Assembly (NCBI GenBank): GCA_002354655.1
Contig: DELY01000006.1
Span: forward strand, 75,460-128,524
DNA: 53,065 bases
DNA from: Pseudomonas sp. UBA2684
GTDB lineage: Bacteria > Pseudomonadota > Gammaproteobacteria > Pseudomonadales > Pseudomonadaceae
Reading direction: 5' to 3'
Under the pieces are notes generated by a model that worked only from the letters and a program-made list of their open reading frames with translations, did no database searches and was not told where the DNA came from. Both the position numbers and the translations under genes were made by a program. How positions within the stretch are numbered: position 1 is the stretch's first letter; each line of letters begins with the position of its first letter. Below are positions 1-7,739 of this stretch, piece after piece.

Positions 1-5
1 TGGCG

Positions 6-87
6 GCATTTCGCTTTAGCGGCTGAGCTTGCGACAGTTGTTGTCGCGGCTGAAGCCCCTCCCACGATCTGTACGCGTGTCAGATGC
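6..87. repeat. Intergenic repeat, copy 1 of an 82-bp direct repeat
   Basis: This stretch is nearly identical to 225-305 in the same orientation. It contains the hairpin GCGACA-GTTGT-TGTCGC followed by a REP-like tail GCGGCTGAAGCCCCTCCCAC. The same tail type recurs at 22744-22818. It is non-coding and probably part of a REP/BIME cluster. Confidence 0.75.
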
Positions 88-117
88 GTAGCCTGGATGG
101 AGTCCGGGCTACGGGCT

Positions 118-183
118 GTAGGAACCGCATTGGCCGCGATGCTTTTGAGTGCGCAAGAGATCGCGGGCAAGCCCGCTCCTACA
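118..183. repeat. REP/BIME-type inverted repeat
   Basis: The two arms are GTAGGAACCGCATTGGCCGC and GCGGGCAAGCCCGCTCCTAC. They form the imperfect inverted pair typical of Pseudomonas REP elements. It sits between the two copies of the 82-bp direct repeat. Confidence 0.7.
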
Positions 184-224
184 AGAGCTAAGCCAGTCAT
201 CAACGACGTGGAAGGCGCTGGGTA

Positions 225-305
225 GCATTTCGCTTTAGCGGCGGGCTTGCGACAGCTGTTGTCGCGGCTGAAGCCCCTCCCACGGTCTGTATTCGTGTCA
301 GATGC
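225..305. repeat. Intergenic repeat, copy 2 of the 82-bp direct repeat
   Basis: Direct copy of 6-87 with a few substitutions and one small indel. It keeps the GCGACA/TGTCGC hairpin and the GCGGCTGAAGCCCCTCCCAC tail. The two copies are offset by about 219 bp. Confidence 0.75.
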
Positions 306-325
306 TGTGCCTACACAAGCAAAAG

Positions 326-372
326 TCCATAATTTTGGAATAGATGCCTGCTCAGTCATCCAGATTTCTGGA
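326..372. promoter_or_regulatory. Tandem TCCA-N6-TGGA dyads, possible activator sites
   Basis: Two 14-bp dyads are visible: TCCATAATTTTGGA (326-339) and TCCAGATTTCTGGA (359-372). They are offset by 33 bp, close to three helical turns, on one DNA face. A further inverted pair, TGGAATA (336-342) and TATTCCA (375-381), overlaps them. They lie about 120-165 bp upstream of a -24/-12 promoter, the usual distance for a sigma-54 activator. The identity of the activator is inference; an HbcR- or DhcR-type regulator would fit the downstream genes. Confidence 0.5.
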
Positions 373-492
373 CTTATTCCATAATTAAAGACACCTCGTC
401 CGGCCCGTGTGGCCTTATCGAGTCACCGGAAAATCAGCGCAAGCCTCAAGCACAGGTCTCTCGCCCACTTAGACCAAAGTCGTAGGGCCGCC

Positions 493-508
493 TGGCACAG
501 CTTTCGCT
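493..508 (+). promoter_or_regulatory. Putative sigma-54 promoter of the GntP permease gene
   Basis: TGGCAC-N5-TCGCT matches the -24/-12 consensus (TGGCAC-N5-TTGCW) with one mismatch. The essential GG (494-495) and GC (506-507) are separated by exactly 10 nt. Transcription would start near 519, giving a leader of about 92 nt before the ATG at 611. Confidence 0.55.
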
Positions 509-610
509 CTAGGGTTGCTTACGGCTTGCGTCTGTTGCCTGACTCAACGCGCACTCCCAACAAGCGTCGCCACAGAGCGATGCCTAAAACAACAACAAAA
601 GGAACCACCC

Positions 611-1996
611 ATGGGTACCCTCGGTATTCTGATTTCCCTGGCTTTGTTGATGTACCTCGCGTACCGCGGCATCAACGTGCTGATCCTCGCCCCACTCCTA
701 GCCCTGCTCGCCCTGCTGTTCTCCGGCGACGTGGCGATGCTGTTGCCGACTTACACCCAGGTGTTCATGAAGGCCATGGGTGGCTATGTCATCCAGTTCT
801 TCCCGCTGTTCCTGCTCGGGGCGCTGTTCGGCAAGTTGATGGACGACTCCGGATCGGCCCGCGCTATCGCCCATGGCATCGTCGCCAAGGTCGGTAGCGA
901 GCGGGCGATCCTGGCCATCGTGCTGGCCTGCGGCATCCTCACTTACGGCGGCGTGTCGCTGTTCGTGGTGGCCTTCGCCGTGTACCCGATCGGCGCCGCG
1001 TTGTTCCGCGAGGCGGGCATCCCCAAGCGCCTGATCCCCGGCGCCATCGCCCTCGGTTCGTTCACCTTCACCATGACCGCGCTGCCGGGCACCCCGGCGA
1101 TCCAGAACGCCATTCCCAACCCGTTCTTCGGCACCGATGCCTTTGCCGCGCCGGGTCTGGGGGTGATTGCTGGCTTGATCATGTTCGGTCTCGGCACCTG
1201 GTGGCTGACCGCCCAGGCGCGCAAGCTGAAAACTGCCGGCGAAGGCTATGGCGAGCATCGTGACGACCCGGTACAACAGGACAACAGCGGAATTCCCGGC
1301 TTCTGGCTGGCATTGCTGCCGATCCTGTTGGTGATCGCTCTGAACTTCCTGATGGCCAAACAGGTGCTGCCGGGCATCGACGCCAGCTACCTGGCCAAGC
1401 CGGAGTTCGGCGGGTTGCAGGACGCCAAGTCGCTGATCGGCATCTGGTCGATCATCGTGGCCCTGAGCGCAGCCATTCTGTTGCTCATCGCGATGCACTG
1501 GAAACGCTGGATGGACCTGAAGAAGAGCGTCAACGACGGCGCGTTCGGCTCCATGCTGCCGATCCTCAACACCGCTGCCGAGGTGGGTTATGGCACGGTA
1601 ATCGCCTCGCTGGCCGGCTTCGTGATCATCCGCGACCTGGTGCTCGGCGTCTCCGACAACCCGCTGATTTCCGAAGCGGTGGCGGTGAACATCCTCGCCG
1701 GCATCACCGGTTCGGCCTCCGGCGGCATGTCGATCGCCCTGAAGACCCTCGGCGAGCAGTACCTGACCATGGCCAACGCCGCCGGCATCAGCCCGGAGCT
1801 GCTGCACCGCGTGGCGGCGATGGCCTCCGGCTGCATGGACACCCTGCCGCACAACGGCGCGGTGATCTCGCTGCTGGCGATCTGCAAACTGACCCACCGC
1901 GAGTCGTACAAATTCATCTTCGTCAACACCGTGGCCTTCCCGCTGGTGGCGTTGGTGGTGGTGATTACCCTGGGTACGTTGTTCGGCAGTTTCTAA
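611..1996 (+). CDS. GntP-family organic acid permease
   Basis: A 461-aa inner-membrane permease of the GntP (gluconate/hydroxy-acid:H+ symporter) family. It is almost entirely hydrophobic helices, with one hydrophilic loop near residues 235-255. The ATG at 611 was chosen because AGGAACC precedes it and the first membrane helix begins at once; an ATG 32 codons upstream would add a polar, Cys-rich stretch without a family match. In Pseudomonas such permeases often neighbour 3-hydroxybutyrate or acetoacetate genes, and here a CoA-transferase follows. The likely substrate is therefore a short-chain hydroxy or keto acid (inference). Expression may be sigma-54 dependent from 493-508. The stop codon is abutted directly by a MITE-like element. 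Confidence 0.88.
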   Translation: MGTLGILISLALLMYLAYRGINVLILAPLLALLALLFSGDVAMLLPTYTQVFMKAMGGYVIQFFPLFLLGALFGKLMDDSGSARAIAHGIVAKVGSERAILAIVLACGILTYGGVSLFVVAFAVYPIGAALFREAGIPKRLIPGAIALGSFTFTMTALPGTPAIQNAIPNPFFGTDAFAAPGLGVIAGLIMFGLGTWWLTAQARKLKTAGEGYGEHRDDPVQQDNSGIPGFWLALLPILLVIALNFLMAKQVLPGIDASYLAKPEFGGLQDAKSLIGIWSIIVALSAAILLLIAMHWKRWMDLKKSVNDGAFGSMLPILNTAAEVGYGTVIASLAGFVIIRDLVLGVSDNPLISEAVAVNILAGITGSASGGMSIALKTLGEQYLTMANAAGISPELLHRVAAMASGCMDTLPHNGAVISLLAICKLTHRESYKFIFVNTVAFPLVALVVVITLGTLFGSF

Positions 1997-2183
1997 GAAC
2001 CTGTTCACGATCTGCTGCGCGTCGGCCATACGGCGTTGCAACGAAGCGAAGCGGAGTAACAGCCGAAGGCTGGCCCGCAGGGCGAGCGAGTCAATCGGGC
2101 TCAGACTGCTGATTTACACTCCGCGTCTTCGCCCGATTTCGCCTTGTCTGGCTCTAGCTCGCAAGGTCGTGAACCTGTTCTAA
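1994..2183. repeat. MITE-like element 1, related to 27995-28140
   Basis: The ends read AAGAACCTGTTCACGA and TCGTGAACCTGTTCTAA, an imperfect terminal inverted repeat. TTCTAAG occurs at both junctions (1991-1997 and 2178-2184). The interior shares ATACGGCGTT, a TGATTTACA-like block and GCCTTGTCT-GGCT with the element at 27995-28140. There is no coding capacity. The element begins at the stop codon of the permease gene. Confidence 0.6.
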
Positions 2184-2194
2184 GCAATAGTCCT

Positions 2195-2245
2195 GTAGGA
2201 GCGGGCCATGCCCGCGATGCGATTCGCGGCCATGGCCGCTCCTAC
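2195..2245. repeat. REP element, inverted pair
   Basis: GTAGGAGCGGGCCATG and CATGGCCGCTCCTAC are inverted copies of the common Pseudomonas REP unit. It lies between the MITE-like element and the CoA-transferase start. Confidence 0.75.
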
Positions 2246-2287
2246 GGGTGACATATGACATAGCCCCCTTCGTTACGAGTACCCGCT

Positions 2288-3853
2288 ATGAGCAAAATCA
2301 TGACTGCCGCCGCTGCGGTGGCGCGCATCGCCGATAACAGCAACGTCGCCACCGGCGGCTTCGTCGGCATCGGTTTCGCCGAGGAAATCGCCATCGCCCT
2401 GGAGCAACGCTTTCAGGCCGAGCAGGCGCCGCGCGACCTGACCCTGGTGTATGCCGCCGGCCAAGGCGACGGCAAGGGTCGCGGCCTCAACCACCTGGCC
2501 CACGAAGGCCTGGTGCGGCGGGTGATCGGCGGCCATTGGGGGCTGGTGCCGGGTTTGCAGAAGTTGGCGGTGGAAAATCGCATCGAAGCCTACAACCTGC
2601 CGCAAGGGGTGATCTCGCAGCTGTTTCGCGACATCGCCGCGGGCAAGCCTGGGCAACTGTCCAAGGTTGGCCTGGGCACCTTCGTCGACCCCGAATTCGG
2701 CGGCGGCAAACTGAATGCCTGCACCACGCGTGATCTGGTGCGACACATGCCGATCGATGGCGAGGACTACCTGTTCTACCAGGCCTTCCCGGTCCATGTC
2801 GGCATCGTGCGCGCCACCAGCGCCGATGCGGACGGCAACCTGTCGTTCGAGCGCGAGGCGCTGACCATCGAGAGCCTGGCCATCGCCATGGCCGCGCACA
2901 ACTCCGGCGGCCTGGTTATCGCCCAGGTCGAACGCATCGTCGAACGCGGCTCGCTGAACCCGCGCGAGGTGAAGATTCCGGGAATCCTGGTCGACTGCGT
3001 GGTGGTGGCCGAACCGCACAACCACCAGCAGACCTTCGCCACCGCCTACAACCCGGCCTTCGCCGCCGAAGTGCGGGTGCCCGTGGACAGCCTGACGCCG
3101 ATGGCGCTGGACGTGCGCAAGCTGATCGCCCGCCGTGCGGCACTGGAGCTCAGGGCCGGCGCGGTGGTCAACCTCGGCATCGGCATGCCGGAAGGCGTGG
3201 CCGCGGTGGCCGCCGAGGAAGGGGTGATCGATTTGCTGACGTTGACCGCCGAGCCTGGGGTAATCGGCGGCGTGCCGGCCTCGGGCCTGGACTTCGGCGC
3301 GGCGAGCAACCACAGCGCGCTGATCGACCAGCCCTACCAGTTCGACTTCTATGACGGCGGCGGCCTGGACATGGCCTTCCTCGGCCTGGCCCAGGCGGAC
3401 GCGGCCGGCAACCTCAACGTCTCCAAGTTCGGCGCACGCCTGGCCGGCGCCGGTGGTTTTATCAATATCAGCCAGAACGCCAAGCAGGTGGTGTTCGTCG
3501 GCACTTTCAGCGCCGGCGCGCAGGACATCCGCATCGAGGATGGCCAGTTGCGCATCGTCGAGGACGGTGCCATGCGCAAATTCGTCGCCGAGGTCGAGCA
3601 CCGTACCTTCGCCGGACGCCGCGCTGCCGAGCGCGGCCAGCCGGTGCTGTATGTCACCGAGCGCTGCGTGTTCCGGCTGACCCTCGACGGCCTGGAGCTG
3701 ATCGAGATCGCCCCCGGCGTCGACCTTGAGCGCGACATCCTCGCGCGCATGGACTTCGCGCCCCTGGTGCGCCAGCCCAAGTTGATGGACGCGCGGCTGT
3801 TTCAGGCCGCGCGCATCGACCTGCGCGACAGCCTTGGCCAGAGCGGTGCCTAG
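2288..3853 (+). CDS. Acyl-CoA:acetate/3-ketoacid CoA-transferase, fused subunits
   Basis: A 521-aa family I CoA-transferase of the YdiF/propionate CoA-transferase type, with alpha (about 1-260) and beta (about 270-510) halves in one chain. It moves CoA between acyl-CoA donors and short-chain acids in the cytoplasm. The catalytic glutamate is Glu322 in the beta-half motif TAEPGVIGG. The alpha half begins with the glycine-rich stretch [11 protein letters not shown]. The length matches the family (about 530). It follows the GntP permease on the same strand, so uptake followed by CoA activation is a coherent pair. However, 291 bp of repeats separate them, so co-transcription is uncertain. A terminator follows at 3913-3944. 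Exact substrates cannot be read from sequence. Confidence 0.88.
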   Translation: MSKIMTAAAAVARIADNSNVATGGFVGIGFAEEIAIALEQRFQAEQAPRDLTLVYAAGQGDGKGRGLNHLAHEGLVRRVIGGHWGLVPGLQKLAVENRIEAYNLPQGVISQLFRDIAAGKPGQLSKVGLGTFVDPEFGGGKLNACTTRDLVRHMPIDGEDYLFYQAFPVHVGIVRATSADADGNLSFEREALTIESLAIAMAAHNSGGLVIAQVERIVERGSLNPREVKIPGILVDCVVVAEPHNHQQTFATAYNPAFAAEVRVPVDSLTPMALDVRKLIARRAALELRAGAVVNLGIGMPEGVAAVAAEEGVIDLLTLTAEPGVIGGVPASGLDFGAASNHSALIDQPYQFDFYDGGGLDMAFLGLAQADAAGNLNVSKFGARLAGAGGFINISQNAKQVVFVGTFSAGAQDIRIEDGQLRIVEDGAMRKFVAEVEHRTFAGRRAAERGQPVLYVTERCVFRLTLDGLELIEIAPGVDLERDILARMDFAPLVRQPKLMDARLFQAARIDLRDSLGQSGA

Positions 3854-3912
3854 GGTCGGCTCCGGCGCGACCGCGAATGAAACGGCAATAGACCCTAGCG
3901 TTTGAGCGTAAA

Positions 3913-3944
3913 CGCGGGCCGGCGTCTTGGGCCCGCGCTTTTTT
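3913..3944 (+). terminator. Rho-independent terminator of the CoA-transferase gene
   Basis: An 8-bp stem CGCGGGCC/GGCCCGCG with a 9-nt loop is followed by CTTTTTT, about 60 nt after the stop. Confidence 0.8.
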
Positions 3945-4041
3945 CGAATACCCCTACCCCACGGCGCTGCCCCGGCACGCGTTGCCAGGACGGCTGTGGG
4001 CCAAAAACGCTGTAGCCACAATAAAAACAAGAGGAACACCC

Positions 4042-5307
4042 ATGAACCATCGCCGTAACACCACCCGCCAGTTGCTCGCTGCCAGCACCGCCATCGGCCT
4101 GATCGCACCGGCCGGCGCAGCCTTTCTCGACGACAGCACAGCCAGCCTGGACGCACGTAATTTCTACTTCAACCGCGACTTTCGCGGCAGCGAAGCCACC
4201 CAGGCCAAGGCCGATGAATGGGCTCAGGGCTTTATGCTGCGCGTCGAGTCCGGCTTTACCGAAGGCCCCATCGGCGTCGGGGTCGACGCCATCGGCCTGC
4301 TCGGTCTGAAGCTCGACTCCAGCCCCGAGCGCACCGGCACCGGCCTGCTGAAATCCGACCATGAGGCGCCGAAACGCGCCCAGGACGAATACGCCGAGCT
4401 GGGCCTGACCGCCAAGCTGCGCGCCTCGCAGAGCCTGCTCAAACTCGGCACCGTGCAACCGCTGCTGCCGGTGCTGATGCGCAACGACAGCCGCCTGCTG
4501 CCGCAGACCTTCAGCGGCGCCTGGCTGACCAGCAACGAGATCGACAACCTCAGCCTCGACCTCGGCCGCCTCGACCGGGTCAACCAGCGCGACTCGTCGG
4601 ACAACCAGGAGATGGCGGTTTTCAACGGCGGCAAGCGCAACATCGTGCTGGGCAGCACGACAACCAGCGACGAGTTCCTCTTCGCCGGCGGCCGCTACCA
4701 GTGGAGCCCGCAACTCAGCAGCAGCTATTACTACGGCGGCCTCGACGGTCTCTATCGGCAGCACACCCTGGGCCTGGTGCACCAGTTGCCGCTAAGCGCG
4801 GGGCAAAGTTTCAAGTCCGACCTGCGCTACGCGCGCTCCACCGACGATGGCGGCAGCAATGTCGACAACCACGCGTTCGGCGCACTGTTCACCTACAGCC
4901 TCGGCGGCCATGGTTTCACCGCCGGTTACCAGCACCTGAGCGGCGACACCGGCTTCGCCTACATCGCCGGTGCCGACAACTCGCTGGTCAACCTGGTGCA
5001 GATCAACGACTTCGGCAACCAGGACGAGCGCTCCTGGCAGGCGCGTTACGACTACAACTTCGCCAGCCTGGGGCTGCCCGGCCTGACCTTTATGACCCGC
5101 TACCTGTCCGGCGACAACGTCGAACGCGGCACCGGACAAAGCGAAGGCAAGACCTGGGAACGCAACACCGATATCGCCTACGTGGTGCAGAGCGGCCCAC
5201 TGAAAAACCTCGGCCTGCGCCTGCGCAACGCCACCACCCGCAGCAACATCGCCAGCGACCTGGACGAAAACCGCGTGATCCTCAGCTACAGCCTGTCGCT
5301 CTGGTAA
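4042..5307 (+). CDS. OprD-family outer-membrane porin
   Basis: A 421-aa porin of the Pseudomonas OprD/Opd/Occ family, which forms 18-strand substrate-specific channels for amino acids or organic acids. The N-terminus (MNHRRNTTRQLLAASTAIGL...) is a signal peptide, cleaved after about residue 25. The mature start, with AFLDDSTASLDARNFYF, is the family's hallmark. The chain ends in SYSLSLW, with the C-terminal aromatic residue needed for BAM assembly. ATG 4042 was chosen for its AGAGGAA ribosome site; an in-frame ATG 20 codons upstream lacks one. It is separated from the CoA-transferase by a terminator, so it has its own promoter. It probably admits the same class of acid that the upstream genes import and activate (inference). 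Confidence 0.9.
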   Translation: MNHRRNTTRQLLAASTAIGLIAPAGAAFLDDSTASLDARNFYFNRDFRGSEATQAKADEWAQGFMLRVESGFTEGPIGVGVDAIGLLGLKLDSSPERTGTGLLKSDHEAPKRAQDEYAELGLTAKLRASQSLLKLGTVQPLLPVLMRNDSRLLPQTFSGAWLTSNEIDNLSLDLGRLDRVNQRDSSDNQEMAVFNGGKRNIVLGSTTTSDEFLFAGGRYQWSPQLSSSYYYGGLDGLYRQHTLGLVHQLPLSAGQSFKSDLRYARSTDDGGSNVDNHAFGALFTYSLGGHGFTAGYQHLSGDTGFAYIAGADNSLVNLVQINDFGNQDERSWQARYDYNFASLGLPGLTFMTRYLSGDNVERGTGQSEGKTWERNTDIAYVVQSGPLKNLGLRLRNATTRSNIASDLDENRVILSYSLSLW

Positions 5308-5341
5308 GCAAAAAACCGCTCGACTTCTCGTGCAACCATTA

Positions 5342-5364
5342 CCGGGCCTCATGGCCCGGCTTTT
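5342..5364 (+). terminator. Rho-independent terminator of the porin gene
   Basis: The stem CCGGGCC-TCAT-GGCCCGG is followed by CTTTTT, 35 nt after the porin stop. Confidence 0.85.
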
Positions 5365-5397
5365 TATGGCGCTGCCCCGGCATGCGCCAGCCGCACC

Positions 5398-6354
5398 TCA
5401 CACTGCCTTATGCCGCGCGGCATACAGGCAAATCATCTCCATCGCCAAGGTGGCGCCAATCAGCGCGGTGACTTCGGCGTTGTCGTAGGGCGGCGCCACT
5501 TCCACCACGTCCATGCCGACCAAGTTGATGCCGCGCAGGCCGCGCAGGATTTCCAACGCCTGGTGGCTGCTCAGGCCGCCGCACACCGGCGTACCGGTGC
5601 CGGGCGCAAAGGCCGGGTCGAGGCAGTCGATGTCGAAGGTCAGGTACACCGGATGGTCGCCGACGCGGGCGCGGATGCGTTCGGCGATCTGCTCTGGGGT
5701 GTGCCGGTGCACCTCGCGGGCATCCAGCACCTGAAAGCCCATGACGTCGTCGTTAGTAGTGCGCAGGCCGATCTGCACCGAGCGCGCCGGGTCGACCAGG
5801 CCCTCGCGGGCGGCGTGGTAGAACATGGTGCCGTGGTCGATGCGCTGGCCCTCCTCGTCCGGCCAGGTGTCGCTGTGCGCGTCGAAGTGGATCAGCGCCA
5901 GCGCGCCGTGCTGCTTCGCGTGGGCCTTGAGCAGCGGGTAGCTGATGAAGTGGTCGCCACCCAGGGTGAGCATGGCGCAGCCGGCGCCAAGGATTTTGTC
6001 GGCGTGCGCTTCGATGGCTGCCGGGGTGTCGTGCGGGGTGCCGTGGTCGAAGTAGCAGTCGCCGTAATCGATGCAGGCGAGTACGTCGAAGGGATCGAAC
6101 TCCCAGGGAAAATGCCGCGCCCAGGCCGACTGGATCGAGGCGGCGCGGATCGCCCGTGGGCCGAAACGACTACCCGGCCGGTTGGTGGTGGCGGTGTCGA
6201 ACGGCACGCCGCTGATCACCAGGTCGACGCCGCGCAGGTCGCGGCTGTAGCGACGGCGCATAAAGCTGGTGATGCCGGCGTAGGTCGGCTCGGCGGCGGT
6301 GCCGTACAGGCTGTCGCGGGTGATGGCCTGGTCGTTGTCGAAGGCGTGATGCAT
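5398..6354 (-). CDS. speB: Agmatinase-like ureohydrolase
   Basis: A 318-aa cytoplasmic binuclear manganese hydrolase of the arginase/agmatinase family, releasing urea from a guanidino compound. All metal motifs are intact: GGDH (His135), FDAHSD (Asp158, His160, Asp162) and DIDCLDPAFAPGTGTP (Asp241, Asp243). The start at 6354 has GAGGA upstream; the reading frame extends further but overlaps the next gene and lacks family similarity. The neighbouring polyamine-binding protein supports agmatine to putrescine as the reaction. Pseudomonads also carry guanidinobutyrase and guanidinopropionase paralogues that look alike, so the family is certain but the substrate is not. Confidence 0.85.
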   Translation of the reverse strand: MHHAFDNDQAITRDSLYGTAAEPTYAGITSFMRRRYSRDLRGVDLVISGVPFDTATTNRPGSRFGPRAIRAASIQSAWARHFPWEFDPFDVLACIDYGDCYFDHGTPHDTPAAIEAHADKILGAGCAMLTLGGDHFISYPLLKAHAKQHGALALIHFDAHSDTWPDEEGQRIDHGTMFYHAAREGLVDPARSVQIGLRTTNDDVMGFQVLDAREVHRHTPEQIAERIRARVGDHPVYLTFDIDCLDPAFAPGTGTPVCGGLSSHQALEILRGLRGINLVGMDVVEVAPPYDNAEVTALIGATLAMEMICLYAARHKAV

Positions 6355-6475
6355 TTTTCGGGTCCTCAGCGGTTGTGAAAATATCGAGCGCCGTAGCGAG
6401 ACCGTCTCAAGGCGTTCGCGGCAAGACGCGTTACGTTGCAGCGGGCGTTTGGAGGCGGTCGCAGCACACAAGCGC

Positions 6476-7549
6476 TCAGTACTGGCTACGGAAGGACGTC
6501 CACAGGCGGGTGCGCAGGCGCTGCTCGCGCAGGCTCTGGATTCGCTCGGGGAACAAGGTGGCGCGCACCTCGGCCGGCGGGTAGATGTCCGGGTCGCCAC
6601 TCACGGCCTTATCGAGCAGCGGCGCGGACGCCGCATTGGCGTTGGCGAAGTACAGCGTGTTGGTCAGCTCGGCGATGGCTTCGGGCTTGAGCATGTAGTC
6701 GATAAACGCGCGGGCGGCCTGGGGGTGCGGGGCATCCACGGGGATGGCCATGGTGTCGAACCAGATCAGCGTGCCCTCCTGCGGAATGCGGAACAGCACG
6801 TCGAACGGCTGCCCAGCCTCGGCGGCGCGGACGGCGGCCATGCCGGCGTCGCCGGTGTAGGTCAGCGCCAGGCAGATGCTGCCGTTGGCCAGGTCGTCGA
6901 TATGCTTGCCGGTGCCGACGTAGCGCAGGTTCGGCTGCAACTGGGCGAGCAGTTGCTGCACCGCGTCGAGGTCGGCGGCGGCGCTGCTGTAGGGGTCCTT
7001 ACCCAGGTAGTTGAGGGCGATGGCGATCACCTCCTGCGGCGAATCGAGCACGGCGATGCCGCAGTCCTGCAATCGGCTGGCGTACTGCGGCTTGAACAGT
7101 AAATCGAGGCTGTTCAGCGGCACGCCCGGCAAACGCTGCTGCACCGCTTGTTGGTTGATGCCCAGGCCCACGGTGCCCCAGGTGTAGGGCACGCCGTAGC
7201 GGTTGCCAGGATCGACGCTGGCCAGCTTGCCCAGCAGCTCGGTATCCAGGTTGCCGGCATTGCCCAGCGTCCCGAGCGGCTGCACCGCCTGGGCCTGAAT
7301 CGCCCGTGCCAGCCCGCTGGACGCGGGAAACACGACGCCGTAACCGCTGCCGCCGGTGAGCAGCTTGCTGTCGAGCACCTCGGCGCTGTCGAAGGTGTCG
7401 TACTTGACCCGGATGCCGGTCTCGCTCTGGAAGCGCTTGAGCGCCTCGGGCGCCACGTAGTCGGCCCAGTTGTAGATATTCAGCACCGCCTCTGCGGCGT
7501 GCAGCGGCAGGGTGAAGGCAAGCAATAGCAGGCTTGCGGCAAGACGCAT
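6476..7549 (-). CDS. Polyamine ABC transporter periplasmic binding protein (PotF/SpuD type)
   Basis: A 357-aa periplasmic solute-binding protein of the PotD/PotF family. Residues 1-18 (MRLAASLLLLAFTLPLHA) form a signal peptide. The mature protein opens with LNIYNWADYVAPEALKRF, the polyamine-binding signature, and continues with a typical two-lobe PotF pattern (FPASSGLARAIQ, VPYTWGTVGLGIN, PVDAPHPQAARAFIDYML). No ABC permease or ATPase lies nearby, so it either serves a transporter encoded elsewhere or acts as a sensor. It ends 121 bp before the ureohydrolase gene on the same strand and is probably co-transcribed with it. It is divergent from the LysR gene at 7740, which is a candidate regulator. 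Confidence 0.87.
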   Translation of the reverse strand: MRLAASLLLLAFTLPLHAAEAVLNIYNWADYVAPEALKRFQSETGIRVKYDTFDSAEVLDSKLLTGGSGYGVVFPASSGLARAIQAQAVQPLGTLGNAGNLDTELLGKLASVDPGNRYGVPYTWGTVGLGINQQAVQQRLPGVPLNSLDLLFKPQYASRLQDCGIAVLDSPQEVIAIALNYLGKDPYSSAAADLDAVQQLLAQLQPNLRYVGTGKHIDDLANGSICLALTYTGDAGMAAVRAAEAGQPFDVLFRIPQEGTLIWFDTMAIPVDAPHPQAARAFIDYMLKPEAIAELTNTLYFANANAASAPLLDKAVSGDPDIYPPAEVRATLFPERIQSLREQRLRTRLWTSFRSQY

Positions 7550-7589
7550 GGCGATAACCTCATGTCAGGCGGACCGGTTTGCTTTGGGA

Positions 7590-7650
7590 TAGGAGCCCGC
7601 TTGCTGGCGATCACCGCTAACCATGCGAATCGCCAGCAAGCGGGCTCCTA
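7590..7650. repeat. REP inverted repeat between divergent genes
   Basis: TAGGAGCCCGCTTGCTGGCG and CGCCAGCAAGCGGGCTCCTA are perfect inverted copies separated by 21 nt. This BIME-like pair lies between the binding-protein gene and the LysR gene. Confidence 0.8.
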
Positions 7651-7739
7651 CAACGGCTCCATCCTGCGCCGCACGTTGCTTCCGATAAATACGAAGTGAT
7701 CTACTCTGACATCTAGATTCATCAATGTTTGGAGCCGGC

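Noticed and set aside
698-2041. 447-codon minus-strand frame over the GntP gene
   Set aside because: Antisense shadow with His/Gln/Arg-rich composition and no recognisable domain.
2273-4156. 627-codon minus-strand frame over the CoA-transferase
   Set aside because: Shadow frame; the plus-strand protein has an intact catalytic Glu motif and family length.
6355-6600. N-terminal extension of the ureohydrolase frame
   Set aside because: It overlaps the end of the binding-protein gene, lacks similarity to the enzyme family, and the ATG at 6354 has a good ribosome site.
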